Positions 26,321 through 34,184 of a DNA stretch of 51,652 nt are shown in pieces. Position numbers and translations under genes: made by a program. This DNA is from Acidobacteriota bacterium (GTDB lineage: Bacteria; Acidobacteriota; Terriglobia; Terriglobales; Acidobacteriaceae): positions 1 through 51,652 of the forward strand of contig JAJYFB010000006.1 of assembly GCA_021785495.1 (NCBI GenBank), given 5' to 3'. The stretch's first letter is position 1; every line of letters starts with the position of its first letter. The notes under the pieces were generated by a model, which saw only the letters and a list, made by a program, of their open reading frames with translations, did no database searches and had not been told where the DNA came from.

Positions 26321-27691
26321 ATGAAGCATTGTTCTTTGGGGACCAGCGTAGCGTTATCGATTGCCGCGCTTGCGGTCATAAGCGGCCTTGCGCCGCGCCG
26401 CGCCATGGCTCTGCCGAGCTATGCGCGCCAAACCGGGCTGCCGTGCAGCGGCTGCCATTACAACCCGCCGGAGTTGAATCCCGCCGGCCGTCTGTTCAAA
26501 CTGCTGGCCTTCACCGACAGGACGGAAAACAGCACCGTTCCCGCACCGCCCGCCGACAAGCAGCGCCCCGCGCTTCAGATGCTGCAAACGCTGCCTCTGG
26601 GCGCATGGTTCGAGGTCTCTTCGACCAGCACCAAGAAGGCCCAGCCCGGCACGCAGAACGGCAACTTTGAATTTCCGCAGGACATCTCCCTGTTCCTGGC
26701 CGGCGCATGGGCCGATCACCTGGGCAGTTTCCTGCAGGTCACCTACAACGCGCAAGACGACCATTTCGGCATGGATAATACGGACATTCGGTACGCAAGA
26801 CAGACCAAAGTGCAGGGCAAAAATCTGATTTATGGCGTCATGTTCAATAATAATCCGACCCTCGAAGACGTCTGGATGACCCTGCCGAACTGGGGCTATC
26901 CCTTCGTCGCCAGCGATTCGGCGCCTACGCCGGCGGCCTCGGCCATCGTGCAGGGCAAGCTCGCGCAGGATGTCGCCGGCTTTGGCGGCTACACCATGTG
27001 GAACAACCATCTTTACGGTGCCGCGACCTTCTACCGTTCGGACCACATCGGCTCGTCGCAGCCGAACACCGGCGCCGGCGCCGCGTATAACATCAGCGGA
27101 CTGGCTCCGTACTGGCGGCTTGCCTACCAGAACTCGGGACGCACCAACGTTGTCGAAGCGGGCTTCTACGGAATGCACATGGCGTCGTTTCCCGGCAGCG
27201 CGTCGGGCGCGAATTTTAACGGCCCCACGGACAACTACACGGACTTCGGCCCGGACTTTGAGTGGGATCGCACGCTTGGCCGCGACGTGCTCTCCGTCCG
27301 CGGCACGTATCTGCGCGAAAATTCAACGCTCGACGCCAGCGCCGCCGCCGGCAATGCCTCGCCGGGCAATCATCACCTGAACACCGGCAACGCCAACGTC
27401 GAGTATCACTACGGTAACCGGCTCTCCGGCGCTTTCGGCTGGTTCCTCACCTCGGGCACAGCCGATGCAACGCTGTATGCTCCCGCCGCCATCTCCGGCA
27501 GCGCAAACGGCGGCCCGCGAAGCGAAGGTTACAGCGCCAACTTCTCCTACTGGCCGGTGCAGAACGTCGATCTGGCCTTTCAATACACCGGCTATACCCG
27601 CTTCAACGGCGGCAACACAAACTACGATGGCAGCGGCCGGAACGCTTCGGACAACAACACGGCCTATCTCCTGATGCGTTTTGTCTTCTGA
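26321..27691 (+). CDS. Fused monoheme cytochrome c - outer-membrane porin
   Basis: Signal peptide, then 'ALPSYARQTGLPCSGCHYNPPELNPAGRLFKL' (single CxxCH), then about 400 residues of beta-barrel-like sequence ending 'AYLLMRFVF'. RBS AAGGAGG. Confidence 0.8.
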   Translation: MKHCSLGTSVALSIAALAVISGLAPRRAMALPSYARQTGLPCSGCHYNPPELNPAGRLFKLLAFTDRTENSTVPAPPADKQRPALQMLQTLPLGAWFEVSSTSTKKAQPGTQNGNFEFPQDISLFLAGAWADHLGSFLQVTYNAQDDHFGMDNTDIRYARQTKVQGKNLIYGVMFNNNPTLEDVWMTLPNWGYPFVASDSAPTPAASAIVQGKLAQDVAGFGGYTMWNNHLYGAATFYRSDHIGSSQPNTGAGAAYNISGLAPYWRLAYQNSGRTNVVEAGFYGMHMASFPGSASGANFNGPTDNYTDFGPDFEWDRTLGRDVLSVRGTYLRENSTLDASAAAGNASPGNHHLNTGNANVEYHYGNRLSGAFGWFLTSGTADATLYAPAAISGSANGGPRSEGYSANFSYWPVQNVDLAFQYTGYTRFNGGNTNYDGSGRNASDNNTAYLLMRFVF

Positions 27692-27744
27692 GCCGCCGTC
27701 CGCCGCCATGGCTCCAAAGGCCATGCGCTGCAAGTCGCATGACT

Positions 27745-27815
27745 GAAGCCGGACGTTCTGTCGAGCGCCGGCTTCCTCACCCTCTGGCGCGTGGGGCTTC
27801 TGCCCCGCGCGCCAG
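27745..27815. terminator. Two hairpins between convergent genes (possible bidirectional terminator)
   Basis: GAAGCCGG...CCGGCTTC (27745-27775) and CTGGCGCGTGGGGC-TTCT-GCCCCGCGCGCCAG (27784-27815, one G-U pair). No long U tract. Confidence 0.5.
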
Positions 27816-27839
27816 TCTGCATAACGCCGATTCTCCGCG

Positions 27840-28259
27840 CTAGACGACGCCGTGTTCGCGCAGCCACGGGCCGTATTGCTGGTCGATGGTCTCCACATGG
27901 TGGAGAAGGTTGCGATGGAGGTTACACAGAAAGGCGCGCAGTTCGATGCCTTCGCCGTATTGCAACCGATGCGCCGTCTGAAGAAGATCCGCGAGAAGGC
28001 GGTGGTGCTCGACGCGATGCGCTTCAAGACCGGCAAAGCCGGTTTGCTCCATGAGCTGCTCCTCGCTCCAGAAGTGCATCCGGGTAAATTCGATGTACTC
28101 GTCCAGCAGCTTGCTGATTTGTTCCTGCCCGGATCCATGCACCAGGGCCAAACGCAGTTCGTTGATCGCATCCATCAAAATGCCGTGCTGATCGTCCATC
28201 GCCCGCACCCCGATAGTGCAGGAGTGGCGCCAAGTCAGTAGAGTCACGTTTTCCTCCAC
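27840..28259 (-). CDS. Bacteriohemerythrin-like protein
   Basis: 'LTWRHSCTIGVRAMDDQHGILMDAINELRLAL', 'FTRMHFWSEEQLM', 'LEAHRVEHHRLLADL', 'LHRNLLHHVETIDQQYGPWL'. Confidence 0.9.
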   Translation of the reverse strand: MEENVTLLTWRHSCTIGVRAMDDQHGILMDAINELRLALVHGSGQEQISKLLDEYIEFTRMHFWSEEQLMEQTGFAGLEAHRVEHHRLLADLLQTAHRLQYGEGIELRAFLCNLHRNLLHHVETIDQQYGPWLREHGVV

Positions 28260-28522
28260 ACGGAACTGCCGGTGGTATCGGCCCGCCGCGGCCGGCCATG
28301 AGAGCGGCGCCGCGCCGTCCGGTTACGAAGGTTTGCGCCCGCGATCGCCTGCGTTTTGACGAAGGCGCGCGGGAAACGATAGCTTCGGCCGATCCGTTCC
28401 GCCTGACCGTCAGGCTATGCGCCAGCGCTTCTGCCGGCCGCGGCGTTTTTTTGCGCGCGGCCTTCGGGCGCGGACTGGCTTTACCTGCTTGGATGCGGTT
28501 TTTCGTGACAGCGCCGCCTTTT

Positions 28523-28552
28523 CCGCCCACGGCAAGGCAAAGCCGTGGGCGG
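28523..28552 (-). other. Strong stem-loop downstream of the GH5 gene
   Basis: CCGCCCACGGC-AAGGCAAA-GCCGTGGGCGG, perfect 11-bp stem, about 28 nt 3' of the minus-strand stop at 28580. No U tract. Confidence 0.6.
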
Positions 28553-28579
28553 TCTTCGATCCAGCCTCTCTTTTGCTGT

Positions 28580-29713
28580 TTACCGCTGCTTCATTCCGAG
28601 CGCCTTGACCACCGATTCGTCCACCTGCGCGGGCTGGCCGTTCTGCTTGGTCACCACGCCAAAGCCGCCCTGATAATCCCACATGGTCCAGCCGATGCCG
28701 TCCTTTTCCAGCGCCGTGCGTGTGTCGTGAATCCAGCGGGTGCGCGCCTGCGCGTCGGTGTGCTCGCGGAAGGCGCCGAACTCGTTGCAGATCAGCGGCA
28801 CATGACGCGCGTGCGCCCAGGCGGCAGCCTCGTCGATCAGCGCCTGAATGTGCTGCGCATTCCAGTTGTCGAGGAAATAGTTCTCCAGGTCGGCGCGGTC
28901 AGCAGCGTCTGGAACCTCAGCGAGCAGCTTCTGCATTCCATCCGTCGTTGCGGGGTAAGGAATTGCATGAGTGGCGCTCCACCACGGGACGCCCCAGGTT
29001 GCGCCCTGGTGGGTAAACTCGTGTGGATTGTAAAAGTGGAAGTTGTAGATCACATTGCCATCGGCCAGCGGCTCCAGACGCAGCAGGTCGGGCAGACTCG
29101 AAAAGTTGGCGCCTGCGGCGATGATCGTATTCTGCGGCGCCGCCTGGCGGATGACTGCGGCTACGTGCGCCTGAATGCCCGCCCAGCGGTAGGCGTCATT
29201 CAACTCCGGCTCGTTGAGAATCTCGAAGAAGACGAGATCCGGATTCCGGCTGGCGTAGCGCGCGGCGAGTCTCCGCCAAAGCTCGGTAAACCGCTCCACG
29301 CTGAAATCACCATCGCGCAGTTGCTGCTTGAATTCGTCGCTGGGATGCACATCAACGATGACGGCGAGGTTGTCGGCGAGAATCGTATCCACGGCGCGAT
29401 CGAGGCGGACAAGAAAATCCGCGTACGGTCCCTTGCCGCCGTTGAAAGCCCGCTCCAGCGCATCGCCGTCGATGCTCAGCCGCACGTGGTCGAAGCCGAG
29501 CTTCGCCATCAGGGCGATGTCCTGCGCGTCGGTGTAGCGGTTGGTGCGCACGGCCGAGTAATCCCCGGACTGCGCAAACCACCCCGAGGCATTGATGCCG
29601 TGGCGCAGATGCTGCGCACGGGTGAAGGCCGTCTCGACGCCGGCGTTCGACTGCGCTGCGGCGGATACGGCCAGCGCGGCGCAAACTGCAAAACCTGCAA
29701 AAGCAAGACGCAT
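28580..29713 (-). CDS. Glycoside hydrolase family 5-like (cellulase/endoglucanase) secreted protein
   Basis: Signal peptide; 'LGFDHVRLSIDGD', 'FFEILNEPE' (acid/base), 'YNFHFYNPHEFTHQG', 'LICNEFGAF' (nucleophile), 'WTMWDYQGGFGVV'. Confidence 0.9.
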   Translation of the reverse strand: MRLAFAGFAVCAALAVSAAAQSNAGVETAFTRAQHLRHGINASGWFAQSGDYSAVRTNRYTDAQDIALMAKLGFDHVRLSIDGDALERAFNGGKGPYADFLVRLDRAVDTILADNLAVIVDVHPSDEFKQQLRDGDFSVERFTELWRRLAARYASRNPDLVFFEILNEPELNDAYRWAGIQAHVAAVIRQAAPQNTIIAAGANFSSLPDLLRLEPLADGNVIYNFHFYNPHEFTHQGATWGVPWWSATHAIPYPATTDGMQKLLAEVPDAADRADLENYFLDNWNAQHIQALIDEAAAWAHARHVPLICNEFGAFREHTDAQARTRWIHDTRTALEKDGIGWTMWDYQGGFGVVTKQNGQPAQVDESVVKALGMKQR

Positions 29714-30007
29714 GGAATTTCTCCTTGAAACGGGAATGCGAACGTCCGATGGAGCCGGATCTTCCGGCCACGAGAGCGAAGCGCGCCTGCACGGAGAGCT
29801 CGCCGCGCAGGCGTAATTCGTTTGCGGCGTCTCGGGCGCGTGCCAAATCTCCCGTCTTCCGCGCCCATCATCTTACGCCAGCGATGGCGCTTCTTTCTAC
29901 CGGCCACGCGCAACCGGCGCCGGCTGGATGCTCTGCGCCACCCGAACGGGTGTCTGCGCCTCAACGCCTGCTGGCTGTGCCGATCCATCGCGCGCGCCGC
30001 GGCTGCG

Positions 30008-30655
30008 TCAGGATGGATTGAAGGTGATGATACCTTGCTGCGATGCGATGGCGACCGCTTCCGTGCGGTCGCTGGCTGCGAGCTTGGCGAAGATATGCAC
30101 GACATGCGAGCGGACGGTAAACTGGCTGATCATCAGCACGTGAGCGATTTCTTTATTGGTCAGTCCTTTCGCAATCATGTCGAGTACTTCCAGTTCTCTG
30201 GGGCTCAGACCGGAACGCTCCTGGCGTTCGGCGATGCGGGCCGCAATGCCCTGGGGAAAATAGGCGCCGCCGGCGGCCACTGTGCGAATCGCCTCCAGGA
30301 TTTGCGCGCCGCTCGCGTCCTTTGTGATGTATCCATGCGCGCCCAGCCGGGCCGTCTGGAAGATTTCCTCGTCGAAGTTGAAACTGGAAAGAACCAGAAC
30401 CCTGGGAGCTTTCTGGATCGCCAGGATGGAAGGCAGGATTTCCAGGCCGGAAACCTTGGGCATGCGCAGGTCGAGAAGCACAATGTCCACGAGCGTGCGG
30501 CGAAGAAAGGCCAGCGCTTTTTCGCCGCTGTCGACGCTGCCGGAGAGCTGAAAGCCGGAATCGGTTTGCAGTAAGAGGCTCAATCCATCGCGCACAATCG
30601 GATGATCGTCCACAATGAGAATGCGGATCGGCTTTTGCTCAGAGTTGTGGTCCAC
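30008..30655 (-). CDS. NarL/LuxR-family response regulator
   Basis: 'IRILIVDDHPIVRDGLSLLL', 'DIVLLDLRMPKVSGLEIL', HTH 'LSPRELEVLDMIAKGLTNKEIAHVLMISQFTVRSHVVHIFAKL'. Confidence 0.95.
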   Translation of the reverse strand: MDHNSEQKPIRILIVDDHPIVRDGLSLLLQTDSGFQLSGSVDSGEKALAFLRRTLVDIVLLDLRMPKVSGLEILPSILAIQKAPRVLVLSSFNFDEEIFQTARLGAHGYITKDASGAQILEAIRTVAAGGAYFPQGIAARIAERQERSGLSPRELEVLDMIAKGLTNKEIAHVLMISQFTVRSHVVHIFAKLAASDRTEAVAIASQQGIITFNPS

Positions 30656-32825
30656 TCCAACCTCGTTTCCAGTTCACCATGCGGGTGATCTTGCGCCAAC
30701 AGGAGGCCAGGACGGTTTGCGGCGGGGTGGCGCGGATGTGCACGGCGGTTCCGCGCCCCGGCGCGCTGTGAATACGAAAGCTCGCGTGGATGCTCTCGGC
30801 GCGGCGCAACATGCCGCGAATGCCGAACCCCGCCGCTGCTTCGTCGACCGAAAATCCCTGTCCGTCGTCGCGAACGGCGAGCCGTACGGACGGCCTGGCG
30901 TAGATCAGTTTCAAGGAAATATGTTTCGGATGCCCGTGCCGAACCGCGTTGGCGATGGCCTCCTGCCCGATGCGATAAAGCGTATCGGCAATGCGCAGCG
31001 GCAAGGGCCGTGGTTCGCCGCTCACCGACATGGAGACGTGAATCGAGCCGCCTTGCACGATGGTGCGAGCGGCGTGTTCCAGGGCTTTGGCCAGGCCCAG
31101 TTGCTCCAGATTGCCGGGACGCATGGCGGCGATATTACGGCGTGCCTCCTGGTGTCCGGCGCGGACCATATGGACGGTCGACTCCAGCCGCGAGCGCATC
31201 TGGCTTTCCGGCGCGGCCTGGCTGCAGAGCGCCTCCAACTGGAAGCCGAGGCCCGCATAGCTCTGCGCCAGCGTGTCGTGCATCTCGAGCGCCAGCCGCT
31301 CCCGCTCTTCGACGATGGCCCGCAGTTGCGAGCGCCGGAACGAGGTGTAAGCCATCTGGACGGCGAAGGGAAGCACGACCAGGCCGATGAGCAGTTCCAA
31401 AGCATGGAGCGGATTCCACCAGGGCGGCGGCTCGATCATCTGCACATCGTCGACCGAGCGCAGAAGCAGGGCGAAGGCGGTTTCGCCGCGGGCAAAGGAG
31501 CGATCGGTGACGCAGATGCCGCGCACGCGCAACCGGCTGCCGGCCTTGAACGAGCTCAAGGTTTCAGCAAGACTGGGACTTTCGGCAATGGCCAGAAATG
31601 GCTGACTGCGGTCGACCAGCTTTAACTCGATCGAGTGCTCGCCGCGATGCTGCTCTTCGGTGAGGCGGCCTTCGGTCTCGATATACTGCGCGTCGAAGGC
31701 GCCGGTGGCCGCTTGCGCGGCGGTTACGGAGACTGGCGGCGCCGGGGCGTGCGACCAGAGTCGCCGGATCTCGGCATGATGCAGAACCGAACTGAAATCA
31801 TGCTGCTCGGAGTCGCCGCGCACCTCGACCGCATCGCCGATTTGAACGGGAGTATTTGCCGGAGGGTTGGGAATGGCGACTCCGCCTGTCGCGTCCTGCA
31901 CAAACAGGATGGGCGAGACAAGCGTGACCACGCCATCGACGGTGACCTGCGACGGCTGGTTCGGGGGCAGAAGGCGCAGATCGGCGATGGACAGAGCGTT
32001 GGGATCCGTCTTGTGGTTCGACAGATCCCGCTGCATCGGTTCCAGGAGCCGCTGCTCCGACCACAGCTCGACCGGGGCGTTGCCATATTCGCTGTACTCG
32101 GGCGCGGTTGCTCCCTTGGCGCTCAGCATGGCCTGCAGATTCTGCTCGCTGGCGGGCCGGACGCTGAGGTTTTTCCAGATGGCGCCGCTGGCGTAGGATT
32201 GCAGGCCGAACCGTCCTTCGGTCAGGCAGTTTGGCTCGCGCAGGATGGCCTTGGTGATGTCGCCGTTGGGGCTGGTGGCGATGGCGACCACGTTGCATTC
32301 GTAGGCGAGCACTTTCAGGTGGTACCAGGTGCGTGTGTGGACTCCGGAGTGAACGGGCACGGTCTGGAATTCGTGCCAGCCAAAGTCGGCCCGGCCCAGA
32401 ATCAGGGTCTCGTCGATGTCGCGCAACCCGGCGAAGTAGCCGTGATAGGAGTCTACGCCGGCCTCGTCGCCCGACGAGCGCACCAGGATGCCGGCATCGC
32501 CGGCTTCGCCCAGCAATTGAATGTCGGCTTCGACAATGTAGTTGTGCCAGCGCGGCGAACCGTTCATGATTTTGGCGCCGCGGTCGTCGGAGATATTCTG
32601 CATCGCGCCATCGATGGCTTGCCATGTGCCACCGTAGGCCTGCCATCCGCCTTGATGCAGTTGACCTCCTCCACTGCGCGGGAAGGCGTCGTGGAATTCC
32701 GGCTCCGAGCCGTTCCCGTGGCGATCAAGCCAAAGTGCAGCCGCGGCGATGCACACGACGGCGATGGCGATGGCCACGCCGACGTTCCACCCGCGCGCGC
32801 GCTTGTGCAGTCGGCGCGGTCTCAC
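30639..32825 (-). CDS. Sensor histidine kinase (HisKA_3/HATPase) with LamG/DUF1080-like and OB-like extracytoplasmic region
   Basis: 'ERERLALEMHDTLAQSYAGLGFQLEAL' H-box, 'AVRDDGQGFSVDEAAAGFGIRGMLRRAE' HATPase. 'PRWHNYIVEADIQLLGEAGDAGILVRSSGD...DSYHGYFAGL' concanavalin-like. Overlaps the response regulator. Confidence 0.9.
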   Translation of the reverse strand: MRPRRLHKRARGWNVGVAIAIAVVCIAAAALWLDRHGNGSEPEFHDAFPRSGGGQLHQGGWQAYGGTWQAIDGAMQNISDDRGAKIMNGSPRWHNYIVEADIQLLGEAGDAGILVRSSGDEAGVDSYHGYFAGLRDIDETLILGRADFGWHEFQTVPVHSGVHTRTWYHLKVLAYECNVVAIATSPNGDITKAILREPNCLTEGRFGLQSYASGAIWKNLSVRPASEQNLQAMLSAKGATAPEYSEYGNAPVELWSEQRLLEPMQRDLSNHKTDPNALSIADLRLLPPNQPSQVTVDGVVTLVSPILFVQDATGGVAIPNPPANTPVQIGDAVEVRGDSEQHDFSSVLHHAEIRRLWSHAPAPPVSVTAAQAATGAFDAQYIETEGRLTEEQHRGEHSIELKLVDRSQPFLAIAESPSLAETLSSFKAGSRLRVRGICVTDRSFARGETAFALLLRSVDDVQMIEPPPWWNPLHALELLIGLVVLPFAVQMAYTSFRRSQLRAIVEERERLALEMHDTLAQSYAGLGFQLEALCSQAAPESQMRSRLESTVHMVRAGHQEARRNIAAMRPGNLEQLGLAKALEHAARTIVQGGSIHVSMSVSGEPRPLPLRIADTLYRIGQEAIANAVRHGHPKHISLKLIYARPSVRLAVRDDGQGFSVDEAAAGFGIRGMLRRAESIHASFRIHSAPGRGTAVHIRATPPQTVLASCWRKITRMVNWKRGWSGPQL

Positions 32826-33820
32826 TGATTGAACCAGCTCAGATCGAGCATTTTGCGCACCGCGTCCGAATCGATATTTTCGCGCGTCACCAGTTTCGGC
32901 TCGACGACAACATAGGTCTTGGCCGCGCCGCCGTGCCGTTCCTGCTCCATGAGATTCATCGCTTCGCGTCCCATGCGATAAGTGTTTTGCATGATGACCG
33001 AGTCGATGCCGCCGGTATGAATGGGAACCAGCAGATCCTGGTCGAATCCAATCAGGTGCGTGGCCGGAATCCGGTCGAACTCGATCAGCGCGTAGTAGGC
33101 TCCGCGGGTCGAGCTTTGCGTGAGCGCCAGGATCGCATCGACCTTCGGGCCTTTGGCCAACAGCTTTTCAGTGACCTGCTGTTCCTGGGAGACCGTGGGA
33201 AGCGCCAGGCTGCGAAAGACCACGTGAATCTGCGGAAACTCCTGCGCGAGAGTCTGCTCCAGGCTGCGCGCGCGTTCGGCCGTGCTTGTGAGTTGGTTGC
33301 TGATGCCCAGAATCGCGACGTTGCCGCGCCCCTTGAGAACGGCCCCGACCCGGCGCGCGCACAATCGTCCTCCCGCAGTTTCGTCGTTCAGCACGTAGGC
33401 CAGCTTTTTTCCTGCGGGAAGATCGAGGTCCGTGCCGAGGACGACGACCGGAATGCCGCCTTCGAGAACGGAGTAAATCGGCGCGCGCAAAGGCAGCGTT
33501 GCGTCCGGCGAGATGATGACGCCTTGAACGCCGCGGCCAACCTCGCGGGAGAGAATGTCGATCTGGCCTTGAATATCGTCCTCGCGCATGGGCGCATTCC
33601 AGTAGATGGAGATGTTACGGCCCCAGGCCTCGCGTTCGACGCCGGTATGTTCCGGTTCCCAGAGCATCGTTCCACAGGTTCGGGGAATGACGGCAATGGT
33701 GGGCGTGGCCTTGTGGCATCCGGAAAGCATCAGCAGACAAAGAATTGGGGCCAGAAACAGGCCGGGTGGCAGGCCGCACCCATGCTCGCGCGGAAGTACG
33801 TCGGCTCTGCCTCGGTCCAT
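32822..33820 (-). CDS. Periplasmic sugar-binding protein (LacI/RbsB-type fold), lipoprotein
   Basis: Lipobox-like 'LCLLMLSGCHK'; 'GVQGVIISPDATLPLRAPIYSVLEGGIPVVVLGTDLD', 'HLIGFDQDLLVPIHTGGIDSVIMQNTYRMGREAMNLM'. ATGA-type overlap with the kinase gene. Start chosen at MDRGRAD; frame open to 33928. Confidence 0.88.
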   Translation of the reverse strand: MDRGRADVLPREHGCGLPPGLFLAPILCLLMLSGCHKATPTIAVIPRTCGTMLWEPEHTGVEREAWGRNISIYWNAPMREDDIQGQIDILSREVGRGVQGVIISPDATLPLRAPIYSVLEGGIPVVVLGTDLDLPAGKKLAYVLNDETAGGRLCARRVGAVLKGRGNVAILGISNQLTSTAERARSLEQTLAQEFPQIHVVFRSLALPTVSQEQQVTEKLLAKGPKVDAILALTQSSTRGAYYALIEFDRIPATHLIGFDQDLLVPIHTGGIDSVIMQNTYRMGREAMNLMEQERHGGAAKTYVVVEPKLVTRENIDSDAVRKMLDLSWFNQ

Positions 33821-33887
33821 ACAAAGACTCCGTTCACGGGCATTAAAGCAGTTCGATCGAGGCTTCGGCAAGCCGCATGGGCGGGCA

Positions 33888-33903
33888 TCGTACATCTGTA
33901 CGA
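33888..33903. promoter_or_regulatory. 16-bp palindrome, candidate operator
   Basis: TCGTACA-TC-TGTACGA, perfect, between the divergent binding-protein and TonB-receptor genes. Confidence 0.45.
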
Positions 33904-34184
33904 TATACAGCGCTGGAGCGTATTCCATAGGATGAATTCGCCTTGGAAATCATCATCGACCGCGCATTGCCGTGCATTGGGCGGTGCGCTGCCGGCAGTT
34001 CGAGGGTGGGTGATGTCGAGGCGTCTCCTGTCGAGTAAACGATTACTGGAAATCCGGACTGCTTCCTGTCCCCGTTTGCGAAAACTCGACTAGAGACTTC
34101 TTTGCAGGAACGGAGCGAACGCGTGTTTTTGGCGCGGTATCGTTCCGCGCAATTCAGACGATGCCGAATTTTTGGAGAGTCCAG

